The notes under the pieces are model-generated. The model made no database searches, was not told the DNA's origin, and worked only from the letters and a program-made list of their open reading frames with translations. DNA of 64,000 nt from Acanthosepion lycidas (Eukaryota; Mollusca; Cephalopoda; Sepiida; Sepiidae): positions 849,582-913,581 of the forward strand of contig OZ010572.1 of the NCBI GenBank assembly GCA_963932145.1, in the 5' to 3' direction. Positions 22,305-34,740 of the stretch are shown piece after piece (position 1 is the stretch's first letter; each line of letters begins with the position of its first letter). The position numbers were made by a program, and so were the translations under genes.

Positions 22305-22475
22305 GAGACACCTGAAGAAGCATCGAGAAGGGAACACAACGACCGAAAAGTTGTGATAATAACAAAGATAAGGATATTAGTCTGAATGTAAATAATGTAA
22401 ATACAGATGACACAGTTGCTAAAGAACGATGGAACAAGTACATTAATCTCGATGGCGACTACGTGGAAAGGTAGC
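22305..22475 (+). repeat. PLE-type terminal motif followed by a short open frame
   Basis: CCTGAAGAAGC at about 22310 and CCGAAAAGTTGTG at about 22343 have the spacing of the CTGATGAAG...CCGAAACGTTG terminal motif of Penelope-like elements. After it, about 50 codons stay open (ending KERWNKYINLDGDYVER, stop near 22475), with an acidic, protein-like composition I do not recognise. Confidence 0.35.
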
Positions 22476-24472
22476 ATAACAGCGCTGATATAAATGTGCA
22501 TAATGTTTCATTTGTAGAGTAAAAAATAATTTCGACTAGTAAACGTTTTTACCTTAATTTTACTAAAATCCAGTATTTCGAAATCTGATTTTCAAAACAT
22601 CTTCCTCATTTTCAATTCTTCTCAGATCTGTTCGCGTCAATATTAACTTAATCATCCTCATTTAAACTTATAACTTAAATTCGTGGTAAAATAAAATAAA
22701 AAATCCGTGGAAAAGAAGAAATTTACTACTTAAATATTAGACCAGGAAGTGAAAATTACAGTGATGCACTTCAGGATGCAAATGAATTCAAAATTGATTA
22801 TACAGCATTCACTTGTTTGACTTTTCTATTTGTAATATAGATACCCGGTGCAGGAAGCCTGATACATTTATCAACTGAAACATATTAAATACGACAAAGA
22901 TGTAAATAATAATATGGAATAATAATAAAATACTCATTTGCAAATACAATGTCGAAGAATATATCGGTTGAAATGTGATAAAGATAATAGTAAAAAATAC
23001 GGAAAATAATACATTTCAAATTACAGAAAAGTCAGGCAAGTCAGTAAATCTGTTTTACACAACAATTATTTTTTAACATAGTCTCATTCTATGAAAATGC
23101 ACTTTTCCGACACTTCTCTATTAATTAAATATATCAAACATAACACGGATGGGTGTTTTCTGCTCACTTTCCAAATTTTGACCAAATAACCAAACATCAG
23201 ATGCCCGTTTTTAAGGACTCCTACATGATCTTGCTGAAATTTTTTCATTACTCCTTCGTCCAGTGAACAAATGTATATCGATCAGAATTTGGTGTTAAAG
23301 AAACAAATATGCAGAAAATAGTTAAAAAATCTACGAAATAATAAAAATACGTATAATTTAATAAACTAACGAGATAGAAATTATGAAATGTTAAACAGTA
23401 AAACTGGAAACTAATAAATAAATCAAGTAATTATTAACCTGGTATTTCTGCATCAGTGAAAAAATGCTGATGCATATTTTCCCCAATAGTAATACATTAA
23501 TGGCATTTCATGATTTAAAAAATATATCAGTAATAATTAATAATGCGAAAAATGTTCTTTCATATAATAGGATGAAAAGCTCAACTTACGCTAATCGCTT
23601 GGTGTCCAACTGAGTGAAAACTGATAACTGCCTTTGTTCTTAGAGACTTATAAGTCTGTTGAGATGCAGGATGTCTAAAAAGAGGGAGTGAGCATTGATA
23701 ACGTCCAGGAAATGCGGCGCTGACGTCGAAATAAAAAAAACATGATATTGGGAAGTGTATTCAGTAACAAACTGTCTGAATGCGGATAGAAAACGATTTT
23801 ACAAGAATTGAAAAAGTGATTAAAACAAAGATATTTCTACTTCTTATAGGAAGATATCGATTTATAAAAAAGAAAGTGTTGAACAGCTAGTAATATATGA
23901 TGTCCTGTATGGTAATGGAAGATGGACAATTTCCTCAGAGATGACGGAGAAATTTGAAACGATAGAGATGTTGGTTACAATGCTAAGAATAATATAAACA
24001 GAAAATATGAACAAAGTCGAATCTTAACGGAAATAAAAACAAGTAAACTAATAATTACAATCAAAAAGAATCTATGAAGAAAGAACTAGATAATTTAACA
24101 CTCACAGGGCATATTTAAGGCAAGAAAAGTAGGGGAAACAGTCGCCTACTTAATGAGTTTATGTAAATGGAGGTCAAAAACAGACAAAGAGAGATGGTAA
24201 AGAGTAAAACTACATTAATGAACAAAATACAGGAAGGTGTGGAGGCTATGATTGCATAAATTCGGAATGTATGTGTATGTGTGCGCATGTTTTCACTTGT
24301 CAGTGTATGTGTATGTATGTTGGCACGATTAAGTAAATATTGTTTGAAGAGAACGTATTTTATCAGTTGATTTGTGATATGTTGTTGATTAACAATAGGT
24401 ATCTGTTTTTATTTCTTTCTTTCTCTCTCTTTCTCATTCTTCTTCCTCTTTTTTTTTCTATTTCATCTTTCG

Positions 24473-24475
<3 letters not shown>

Positions 24476-24509
<34 letters not shown>
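24476..24509. repeat. (TC)n microsatellite
   Basis: About 34 bases of TC inside a longer pyrimidine-rich strand (24405-24740). Confidence 0.95.
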
Positions 24510-24510
<1 letters not shown>

Positions 24511-24801
24511 TTTTCCGCCTTTTTATCCCTATTTTCAGCTTTATATTTCTCTCGTTCGTTTTACGTCCTCACTCTCCTTTTCATTATTTCTATTCTTACT
24601 TCTCCGTCCACCTTTTCTTCATTCTTCTCTTCGTTCTTTCGTTCTATCTTTCCATATCTCCTTATCTTCCCCTTTTTCTATCACTGTTTTCCTCTCCCTT
24701 TTGCACTCTTTTCTTTCCCATTCCACCCTCCTTTTCCAGTCTAGTTAACCAGCTTAATCAATGAAAGTTACGGAGGATTTATTTGCTCAGAACCCTAGAA
24801 T

Positions 24802-24802
<1 letters not shown>

Positions 24803-24864
<62 letters not shown>

Positions 24865-24891
24865 TTCTTCTTCTTCTTCTTCTTCTTCTTT
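24803..24891. repeat. (TCA)n then (TTC)n microsatellite
   Basis: TCA triplets to about 24863 change to TTC triplets to 24891. Confidence 0.96.
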
Positions 24892-25334
24892 CATGTGCTG
24901 TGTTCCTTCAAGACGTAGGTGATCATAGCTCTCCACAATTTCCATTCATTTACTTTTTTTAATGACAATCTATCTCACAGATTATTTAATTCCTAGATTT
25001 GCTGTAGTTTTGTTTCGAAAAATATAAGGATAATATATAAAAGCGATCATTTTTCTCCAAAATACGTTGATATCTGTTGTAAACATCAGTATATTTGACA
25101 AAACTCAACTTAATACAATGAAGTGAGATTTTTTGAGAGATAGATGCTAATTTCAGATGTTAATGCTTATTATGTTTAAACATGTTGTTTAAACATTCTA
25201 AAAAGATACCTTCGTATTAAACATTGGTTAATCTGACAGATAATTACTATTGTAGCGAATTTGACGGTCACTGGATTCTCGTACATATGACTATGTGGCG
25301 TATTAAGTATAAAAAATAAATATACCTTTTTGTA

Positions 25335-25500
25335 GAGCAATGGTTATCGAGCTATTTTCAACGACTAATACAATATTAGTGAGTTCAAATCATGCTAGGG
25401 ACTTCATAATATTGTTTGCTGAAAAACTAAGACGCTAAGCATAGTAAGCACAGACCATTATTACAATTGGGATTTCGATCTTCACTAAGCCTTCCAATAT
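25335..25500 (+). mobile_element. tRNA-derived SINE-like element
   Basis: AGAGCAATGGTTATCGAG (near 25335) gives a box-A-like stretch, and GAGTTCAAATC at 25381 is a good box B about 40 bases later, followed by CATGCTAGGGAC. The GCAATGGTTA head is shared with the element at 2745. The 3' limit is uncertain. Confidence 0.45.
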
Positions 25501-27235
25501 AGACTTGTATCATACTAAACTATCATTATAATCATTACTTTATCTATCTCTAAGCGACAGGATGACAACGATATGTTAGAGCCATGTTTTAATCCCTCTA
25601 GCAGTAAACTACCCGAAAAGGTGACGACGTGTGGCGGCTGAACAAACCGAGGTAGAATGAGAGGTGATGGATGATACACAACTCATATGCCGCCTGTTCA
25701 CCTCTTTGATGCACGAGGATCTAAACCTAACACAAACTGTTCTTTTTGCCGATGGTGATTAAAAACTTAAATCCATAACCGTAAGCGTTTAGGTTGAGTC
25801 TGTATTTTCCATCTAGCTTCTAGGTACTAGGTGAATTTGTGCATATGCTGATCAGTATGTGCATGTATGTATATGTGTGTACATACAAGAAATAGTGCGT
25901 GCGTGCATATGTGAGCGCATGCATGCAAAGACGATTGCTTTGCGCATGCGTTTTAGCCTGCTTGCAAACGGCCGAACACGTGCATGCCGGCACAGATTTC
26001 TTAAGTCCGTTTGTTCAAGGGCAATCCTCTCGGAAAAAGAGAGTAGTGTCTAATTTATAGCCTTTTCATATCCGGGAGTCTTGAAAATATTTATAAAAAA
26101 AAAATCAAACCTACATGAGTGTGTGGAAGTACACGTGTATCTCTGTTTCTCTGTCTATATCAAACCTGCAGGCGAATCGGAATATTATTGTTTCTGTAGA
26201 TGTGTGAATTATTCGTTAAGCTTGTGTGGATGTCATATGTATATGCGCGCATGTGTGTACTTGTTTTCAAGCTTTTAAACATCTCTGTTTAACTGATACG
26301 TTGAAGGTGATGAATAAATTTAAATATAATTTATTTTTTGAAGTTAGGATTAGATAAAAATATTTTAGAAGAAAAACTTTCTGTTTTGTGCACCCAGTAT
26401 AAAGCGATTTGTGGTTCATACACTTTATCACTGGCATTCATCTGATAATCAATTAATTTTACTGGTTTATTTTTTAAGTATTATCCCAAATCAATTCTTA
26501 AGCTGAGAACGTTTCATATTATTCCCTAATGATGTTCTATCGCATTATTCCAGACTCTTCTTTATAACTAATGAATAGTTTCACATTTTGCGTCAAACTC
26601 TTAAATGCATTCTTTTATTTTCTATTTTCAATCTTATTTTCTTAAATTGTTGTAAGATTTACAATTAATTCATATAAATTAACACTAGAGTTAATCTAAA
26701 GGAATCGAACATTTTCTTCTTCAACTCATAATCAATTAAATTGCAATAAAAAAGAGAGACATGTGCTAACAATATACATTCTTTCCAGAATTATTAGGAC
26801 TAATATTTTCATTTTTGTTGTTTCTAATTCAAAATTTCGCACAATATATATGACTTCGGATGCATATTGCATGTATTAAACCATTTTTTCTAATATATTT
26901 CAATAAAATGCTTCGAGTTGAAACACCAGCACGTATGTTATTTGTGTGTCGTATGTGAGAAAAATGTCTTTTATCTGAGTAGAAAAACAATCAAAATACG
27001 AAAATAAATCACTAACCAGAAATAAATAGCGCAATCACTAAGAATCACTTAGAACTAAGTTACTTTCAATATATGAGATTACAAATACTAGTCAAGAGGA
27101 AAGTGGTTGAAAGAAAAAATATATGAGATGTAACGCATCTGCGAAATCAGAAAAATTACTGTTCAAGAAATCAAGATTTAAGATAATAAAAGGTTCTTTC
27201 TGTATATCAATATCACAAAAATATATGCAGTGACG

Positions 27236-27330
27236 GCGTTTGCCATGAAGCGATAATCGTTAAACTAGTCTCATGGATCAATGCTCATCCTCATTGGGTG
27301 CACAATTCTTATAACATTTTGTCAGCAGAA
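27236..27330 (+). mobile_element. Degenerate SINE-like piece
   Basis: The sequence CGATAATCGTTAAACTAGTC, then CTCATCCTCATTGGGTGC, parallels the head of the 2745 element (GCAATGGTTAGCAAACTTGTC, then GATCCTCACAGAGTGCC). Box B is lost, so this is weak. Confidence 0.25.
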
Positions 27331-27849
27331 GCAAAGCTATATAAATACTGACCTAGGTATGTAATAAGGGTACATGTTGCAACAGGGACTTTTATAAAAC
27401 TCTTTTCGCTGACTAGTGTGGTTATTTTCATACTTATAAAGTGCTACATTATTTAGGCCCTGTATCAGGCTAAACATATACAACTCTATATTTTATACAG
27501 CATTATATGTTTTATATATTCTATTATGGGCAATAATTTTTTTTTAAATTCAAATCGTCGTTGCATGGGAGGAGCAAGTGTGTGGCTTCGTGATAAGTTT
27601 TCCAGACAACTCATTAAATTCACGTGACTATAGCAATGTGTCTTAAGAAGAATTATCAAAGAGCGGCGACAGCAATCGGAAAGAAAAAGGGTGCCGCTAA
27701 ATTTAGAAAGAAAATCCACAAAGATTTAGGTTCATTTTCATCTTCCCCAGTTGGTAAGTTTCATTGGCAAATCTCTCTTTCCGTATAAATTTCGCAATAA
27801 CATAAACTGGATGACCGGATAATTCATTGGAAAACTTCTATATTAAAAT
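27331..27849. other. Short intergenic stretch before the LINE
   Basis: No gene recognised. It remains AT-rich up to the abrupt GC rise at about 27850, where the LINE begins. Confidence 0.5.
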
Positions 27850-29021
27850 GCCGGCCTTCTTCGCAAGCTCCAGGGTTATGGCATTACGGGTCGATTATAT
27901 AACCTAATACGATCATTCCTGTCAAACCGTAGATTGAAGGTCGTTCTCAATGGATTCTCCTCCAGTTCCTATCCCACGAACGCAGGTGTTCCTCAAGGCT
28001 CCATCCTAGGCCCCACTCTATTCCTTATCTACATAAATGACCTTCCTGACGCTATAACTTCCCAAGTTGGCATCTACGCGGATGACACCACAATTTATTC
28101 CTGCCTCAAAAACAAATCTAGTCTCGCTGAAAAAAACTCGCCTGGCCGTGCGTCTCGAAAAGGACCTCCAATCGATTGTGAACTGGAGCATGAATTGGCT
28201 GGTGAACTTCAACGCTTCCAAGCAAAACTGCACTCTATTAATCACCACAGAGATCCTTCCCTTCCCTCCATTAGAATGTCTGACGCTCAACTTCTCGAGA
28301 GCAACTCTCTGCGGCTTCTCGGTCTCACGTTGACTGCTGACCTGAGATGGAATAAATACATTGAATCAATTGCCTCGTCCACTGCAAGGAAAGTTGGCTC
28401 CCTGAGCCGCGCCAGGAAGTTTTTCTCCCCGGAGTCGATCCTCCAGATCTACAAATCAACAATTCGCCCTTGCATGGAGTATTGCTGCCATATATGGTCT
28501 GGTGCCCCTTCTGTTTGCCTCGGGGTTCTTGATAGGCTCCAGAGGCGGATATGCAATGTAGTTGGCCCTGCCCTGGCGTCTCGTCTGCAGTCACTTTCTC
28601 ACAGACGCGCCGTCGCCTCCCTCTGTCTGTTCTACAAATACTTTCATGGAAATTGCTCCGAGGAGCTGCATTCGCTGGTTCCCAGACGTCATGAGTTCCA
28701 GCGCCTTACGAGGCTGGCATCCCGCTCTCACCCCTTCACTGTCGAAACTCCTAAATGTAGCCGTCTCTTCTACTCTAATAGCTTCATGTCTCGCACCTCT
28801 CGCCTGTGGAACTCCCTTCCCTTTTCCTGTTTCCCTGTGAACTATAATCTCCAGCTATTCAAGTGTAATGTCAATCGACATCTCCAGTTGCCTTGATCTA
28901 TCCACTACCCTCATTCTTTCTTCTATCACTCTTATCTGATCTTGCTCCAAATTTTCTGTAACCCCTTGCGTCCTAGTGGCTTCCCGCCTTGCTTGGGGTG
29001 AAATGCTTAAAAAAAAAAACA
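27850..29021 (+). pseudogene. Best-preserved Jockey/CR1-like LINE, 5'-truncated, with 3' tail
   Basis: The frame begins GLLRKLQGYGITGRLYN at about 27855, with no usable ATG, so the copy lacks its 5' part (endonuclease, RT motifs 0-A). It contains NAGVPQGSILGPTLFLIY (about 27980-28034), the intact catalytic GIYADDTTIYSC (about 28066-28101), SLRLLGLTL, RPCMEYCCHIWSG (about 28465-28505), CLFYKYFHGNCSEE and the C-terminal WNSLPF and FKCNVNRHLQLP, stop at 28896. A +1 in the A-run at 28130-28136 and a -1 near 28222 cancel, so about 28 residues between them are out of frame. The 3' UTR ends GGGGTGAAATGCTT plus poly-A at 29010-29020. It is clearly GC-richer than its surroundings, consistent with a recent insertion. 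Confidence 0.88.
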
Positions 29022-29309
29022 GATGAGGATATGTATCTGAATAATTAATGACAGAATGTATATTTTTGGCAAGTGTCTATATTTTATTATAATTTATTTG
29101 ATTATGCAACTGAAAAAAACCTAATTCCGTTTAATCCCTAAATTATATTCAAACTTTAAAACAACAATTAAACGGAAAATAAAAGGATTGACTTTTTATT
29201 TAGTCCTTTTTAATTTCTCGTTAAGATTTTCCTATTAAAGTGTTTAAAAAAATACATAGTTTTCAAAATAAAATTTTTTCAAGAAACTTTTAGTCTATTT
29301 TAGAGATGA

Positions 29310-30605
29310 TTAGATGATTTCGGGATCGATAAGATTACCGAAATGATAACTGAAATATGTGACAGTGGCAAATTACCTGGAAACCTCATTAGATCGACCT
29401 TCATGGCGGTGTCAAAGAACCTAGGTGCAATTTAATTTAAACTCTATCGGACAATCAGCTTGATGGGCCATAGAACTAAACATGGAATATAGAACAGAGC
29501 ACGGTTAGTGTGTCATTATTTAAAACGCTGGTACAAGAAATGTGATTTTCCTGATCAGAATGCTATAATGCAATAAAAAGATCAATACCTATATTTCATA
29601 GATTACATTGAGTACAACACAAAAATCACTTGAAACACTAGAGGATCTTGATTTACACAGGTAAGATGTTCATGTAAGTTGTTACCTTTACTGGTAATAA
29701 ACAGTTTGCTTGCTGATAGAAAGCAAGGTTAATGAATACAAAAAATACAAGAAAGACTAAAACAAAGATTTTATCAATGGATTTATTGAACTTATGTAGC
29801 GAAACAATCCTAAGAGAGGTCCGACCAGGATTTATTTTCAGCGGACATAATCTTAACAACGTACGATAAGCGGGTGTTACAGGATTGATGACGAAAGACT
29901 GAAAAATGCCTTAGACAAGATTGTAAAAGTAAACGAGAAGAACTAAGTATTAATTATATGAAGACACAATGGATTGTTGACAAGAAAAGAGACAGCCCAA
30001 GGTGTGAACTATGTTTTGGGGATGTCATGCAGGTAAAAAATGTAACTATCTGGCTAGTATAGCAACAGACGGCGGAAAAATTGGCGCAGCAACTGAAGGT
30101 GCTTAGAAATAGCGAAATATCCCTTCTACAAATTAAGCAAAATATTTACGAATAAGAAAATATCGTTAGAAAAAAGAAAGGAATGCTGAACTGTTATATA
30201 ATAACTAATCTCCTCTAAGGCAATGAATGCTGGACAATTACGTCACAGATTAAGAAAATTAAAGCCACAGAGATATAGTGTGAACACTGTGAATGCTATT
30301 ATTAACAAAAAATGTAAGTAACGAGAAAACTTTAAGGAAAATAATTTCTATATGGAAACCGATACTTACAATCAAATGAAACAGATGAAATTTCTAGGAC
30401 ACATGAGGAAAAGGAGACTGAAGAATGTAACACCCACATGGCATCCCGAAAGCAAAAGAGGAAAAGAAACAGTGATTATGTGAATGAATGTCTATGTGAA
30501 TGAATGGCAGAACAAGGACAAAAAGATCGGGTAGAATCGGATATAACTTACAGGCACAAAAGACAATTGTGGAGAGTCATGATTGTTCACTTCCTGAATC
30601 TTTTG
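29310..30605 (+). pseudogene. RTE-like LINE relic, RT to C-terminus
   Basis: The conceptual translation follows the RT order of the lineage at 5640-7222. It reads DKITEMITEICDSGKLPGNL (about 29327-29385), RTISLMGH (about 29447-29470), LYFIDYIEYNT (about 29591-29625), RGVRPGFIFSG-like (about 29815-29860), KISLEKRKE (about 30160-30187) and QMKFLGHMRKRRLKNV (about 30386-30431). A closing region with a WRVMIVH-like segment ends near 30600. The YADD box falls in decayed sequence near 29865. Stops and frame changes are frequent. It starts about 290 bases after the end of the previous LINE in the same orientation. Confidence 0.75.
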
Positions 30606-31024
30606 TTTTTCTAAATATTTTCAATTAAGTAAAATGAAGATGATCTGTGGAATTTTCAGAAAAAAGAAAAGATTTTTACCAAATCATGACATATTGTTGA
30701 AACTGATGGAGTGAGATCGTATTTATTTATTAATCTTTTGTTCATATAATTTTAAATAAATACTATCCGATATAGCATAGAAATAACTTTGAAAAACCTT
30801 AAGTATTATAGACGTTTAATAAAATGAACTACGTTTCACTCATAATTAAACTAAATAAGGAAAACCATATTGAACCAATCTCTTCAACAAGAAGGGTCTC
30901 TTGTATTGAAAAGATGCTTTCAAAATCCTAAATTTTACTTAAGCTTAATCACCTATCAATGTCGCTAGTAAGTAATGCGAAATAAGCCACTTTCTTCCTC
31001 TCTGTTGTTGACAGACAAAAGCTT

Positions 31025-31079
<55 letters not shown>

Positions 31080-31414
31080 TCAGTGACTGAGGTAAATAAA
31101 TAGGCTTAAATGTGTGTACGTATACTTCAAAATATTGCATACTTTACAACCAACTATGACACGAATAAATACACCAACAATACATAAATGTGTACACACT
31201 TAGGTACGCAGCAACTTTTACACATACTTTGTGAAGCTTATGTGACAATACGCTAGACATGCACACAAACTCACGCCTAAATACATATGTTGTTTTTATT
31301 CAGATTTTTATGTTTTTAGCTGTTTTTTTTTATTTTTAATTTCTTTATTTCTCTTTTGTAATTTGCTTCTTTATTTTTTAAATTTAATTTTTTCTATTTA
31401 ATTCAATTTTTTTA
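30606..31414. other. Intergenic with (GATA)n
   Basis: No gene recognised; it includes the (GATA)n array at 31025-31079. Confidence 0.6.
31025..31079. repeat. (GATA)n microsatellite
   Basis: Thirteen or so uninterrupted GATA units. Confidence 0.97.
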
Positions 31415-31615
31415 ACACTAGCAGGTCAGCGATCGAAGCTGACGTCGGCCGACGACGGCGAAGGCATCAGCGCCCATGGTGAAGGTCGTGGACGGCGTCA
31501 ATATTCGTTCCTCCTCTTCGCTACTCGGTCATTGTCTTTGCTCGCTGACGTGATGTCAACGGCGTTTCATTACCAAACTCAAACACCAAGCATTTATCAA
31601 GAAAAGGGGTACCAT
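31415..31615 (+). other. CpG-rich island with an open frame; possible exon or element piece
   Basis: Between 31425 and 31560 CpG is abundant (for example GACGTCGGCCGACGACGGCG at about 31441), in sharp contrast to the flanks. A pyrimidine tract ending TTTTTTTAACACTAG at about 31423 resembles a splice acceptor. From there one frame is open for about 65 codons to TAG at about 31616 (AGQRSKLTSADDGEGIS...). I do not recognise it. It could be an exon, a SINE/LINE 5' part, or unmethylated regulatory DNA. Confidence 0.25.
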
Positions 31616-32453
31616 TAGAAAAAGATAGAAAGAAAGGGGCTTAGAATAAGGGATGAAGAATAAGCTGTAAAGTTAAAAGAAATAAAAAATAAAATAAAAA
31701 CGGGTGGAAGCTGTAAGGCAGCACATGCTAAAACAGAGATTGCGAAACTCGGTCACGTTTTAACAGTATCCAAAGTCAAATAGAAACGTTTCATCTGTTT
31801 AATTAAGACAAATACCTGCAACATCAATCATTAATTAGTGAAATAAATGAAAGAGAAACAGCACAGACGACATTTTTATGCCCCAAGGTGATAACAGAAA
31901 AAAGCACATTCATTTTCAGGTAGTAAGTGTGATACTTTTTTAAGCTGCGATAAACAGAAAAATGCAGATGAAAACCAGAAAATGATTTATTGATCGATTG
32001 CGATAATTAATTTCCTGATTATGAATAAAATAAAACGTTTCGTTTAATATTGCCTTTCAGAATGTATTCTAAGCAATTTTATGAAAAAATATTAATAAAC
32101 TGCACAACATCAAGAACATTTTCCCAGATTTACAAAATTATGAGAATTTCTGTCATTCGCTTATACTTACTTCAGCTAAAATTTATCAGCATGAACTTCT
32201 AAAGGATGTTTCATAAGCTTCTTCTACTATAAGGTTAGAAGAAGGATTTTAGATCAGAAAGATCATATTTTATTTAACTTCCAAGTGGAATAAAGTCGTA
32301 CCTACCGAAACAAAATAGTACTCGAGTTGTTGGACACCAACTCCAGGCACCAATTCTTATCTGTTTTTACGACCAAGTAAATGCTTGATATATATATATA
32401 TATATTCAAAAATACATTATTTTTCAACAAATAAAAATTTTAAATGTTTAAAC

Positions 32454-32625
32454 TGAAATTAAGCAACGTCGAGCTTCGTCAGTACCTAGATGGGTGACCG
32501 CTTGGGAATACCAGATCGGAAGGCCGAGTTCCAATTCCAGTTGAGTTCATTATATTCCCTTACGCAAATGGGAAAGTTATGCGTTCACTTCTTCCCCGCT
32601 ACCCAGCCATAAGTTAATTATAGGA
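32454..32625 (+). pseudogene. 5S rRNA-derived fragment, possibly a 5S-headed SINE
   Basis: Positions 32456-32510 read as the 3' half of eukaryotic 5S rRNA: TTAAGCAACGTCGAGC, then AGTACCTAGATGGGTGACCG and CTTGGGAATACC. The internal promoter boxes A and C lie in this part. The 5' half of 5S is absent, replaced by AT-rich sequence, and the 3' strand of the terminal helix is not retained. After position 32510 an unrelated body of about 110 bases follows, which has a recognisable relative on the minus strand at 41090-41200. That favours a 5S-headed SINE over a random 5S pseudogene. Confidence 0.7.
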
Positions 32626-34314
32626 CTTTATCAATAAATCATTATTATCTCCAACCTAAAAATATTTTCTGGCTTTAAATAATCTGAAAAAGGTTGATAT
32701 GCAGCAAAAAAATTATTTCCTCTGTCCAAATGTCTGAGAGAAATCAGCGAATAAAAAGCAATGTTCATAAATAAAGAAGAGAAAAGGAATATCGTTTTGT
32801 TCTCCATTTTATTATACTTTTTTTCTTAGTTCGAATTTGTATATCCAAAATTCTATAACCATCGTAGTTCTATAATTATGATTCGGCTTTTCCCAGGTGT
32901 AAAATTCATCTGGTAGGATCAACTTTTCTCTTCATAAGGAAATATATTTAAGTTTCTTTCAAATTCTTTTCGTTTTTGGTGATCAAATAAATCATTATTT
33001 TGTGACACCTTCAATCGTCTGATCCTTGATCACGGTCACCAACAATGTGGTATCTTCGGCTGCCTTCGGTCACAGGACCAATAACGTATCACCTTCTGGG
33101 TTCTAAGGTTTTTGGTCGGATCCGAATATGCATGATACCGCAGTAAGTTACCGAAATAAACTGTTCAATCCCAATCTTTGTCCTAACCCACGTTATGAAT
33201 TTTTAATCATAGAACGCTCAGGTCCGTTTGCTTTCGGAATATTTGGTACTAAGTCGATCCGCTAGGGTAAAGGTGCACATCAATAAAAAAAAAATATTAA
33301 AACAAAATATGACGCACAGAGAATATGTAACAAAGTTCACCTTTATATCGGTTTTTGGTTTACAACAATTATTGTCCCAACCCGTCTTAAATGAGTGTAA
33401 CACATGGGCAAGTTCTCAGTGCTAGATTACAAAATTCAAAAAAAGGTGCTTTTCGGATTAACTTTGTTGGTACAAGGGAGAAAATTACTTCTTGGTCTTA
33501 GCGTAGTTTTTTCTTCAAAGACGAAGTTCTTATACGTAGCAGGAATCACGTGGGGAGTCTCAGCGAGATGGTCGGTCTTCAATACGGACTCTGACATGAA
33601 CACCAAAGCGAACTTCACACGAAACTTGCCACTATGACTACTCGACCGTCTTGGCGCGACTCAATTTACTTCATAAATTAGAAGACCTTGTCTCGTCGAC
33701 GTTTTGCTTACCTAGGGTTTTTCGGGTTGTTACAATTAAGAATTAGAATTATCATTCTGAAAGTTGCCTACGCAAGTCTTTTTCTCACCTTATCAAATTC
33801 TAGTATTTAACAAATGGCCCTTCTTGTTCGACCGTTCTCTAAATTCTATACCTATTTACGAAGAATTTTCAATTTCTGGACGACAGATCGTATCTGCGTT
33901 GATCCTAGCCATTCCATATCCTGAATCAATACTTCTTTAACGCCCGTCATACATCAATGTCAAATTGGCATTTTACAATCTCATCATATTTGAGAATATC
34001 ACTCTCCACTACTATTTCTCGCTCGTCTGCTTTCTATTGTATTTTGATAACCAGCACCATCATTCATCAATTATTAAGATTACCTATTTTTAAAATTACA
34101 GTTTACGCACTTTCTCGTTTTATAAACTTAAGGGCCTATTATTCTTAGCTTCGGGTCATCTGACCATTTCATGGCTGATTCAGCTTATTTAGATTATCTT
34201 CAGCGCCTTTCGTAATTAATTACTGTCACACTTACCACATTGCTTTATCATAACATTATCCTCAATTCTAATTCTCTGAGACTCTTAAATTTTTCTCTCT
34301 AATTTTCTTATTCA

Positions 34315-34315
<1 letters not shown>
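32626..34315. other. Intergenic, no gene recognised
   Basis: Overlapping short frames on both strands at 33218-33637 have no recognisable domain. From 33930 the plus strand becomes pyrimidine-rich. Confidence 0.5.

Positions 34316-34368
<53 letters not shown>
34316..34368. repeat. (TC)n then (AC)n microsatellite
   Basis: TC to about 34355 continuing as AC to 34368. Confidence 0.96.
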
Positions 34369-34369
<1 letters not shown>

Positions 34370-34527
34370 AGACTTCATCTTTCTTTACTATTCATTCTTT
34401 GTCTCCTCTTCCCACTTTTTTTCTTTCTGTCACTTTCCTATGGACTCTTTTTTGATTTCATTTATTTTCTTCATCTTTCTACTTATAGTTGCAGTCAGAC
34501 GTTGTCATTAGAACATCAGATATCCAT

Positions 34528-34564
34528 TCACACACAGACACACACACATATATATATATATATA

Positions 34565-34629
<65 letters not shown>

Positions 34630-34636
34630 ATGTATA
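34528..34636. repeat. Compound AC/TA/TG microsatellite
   Basis: AC, TA, TG, TA and TG blocks in succession; approximately self-complementary as a whole. Confidence 0.95.
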
Positions 34637-34740
34637 TTAATAAAAAGAAAGAACAGTAAGATATATAATCCGGTGTTCTTATGTTCCGGTATTTTTATTT
34701 TTACAAAATAGTGCTCAATGTAAATTTACAGAACATTAAT

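Larger units (their letters stand above)
22476..27235. other. AT-rich intergenic, microsatellites and a SINE-like piece
   Basis: No gene recognised. The region 24340-24744 is a pyrimidine-rich low-complexity tract whose open frame is only TC-repeat translation. GT-rich words occur at 24265-24320 and 25850-26270. Confidence 0.55.

Noticed and set aside
24340-24744. 134-codon Ser/Leu/Phe-rich frame
   Set aside because: It is the translation of a pyrimidine-rich low-complexity tract with a TC microsatellite, and starts at TTG.
24803-31079. Regularly spaced short repeats that could suggest a CRISPR array
   Set aside because: They are simple microsatellites without unique spacers, and the DNA is eukaryotic in every other respect.
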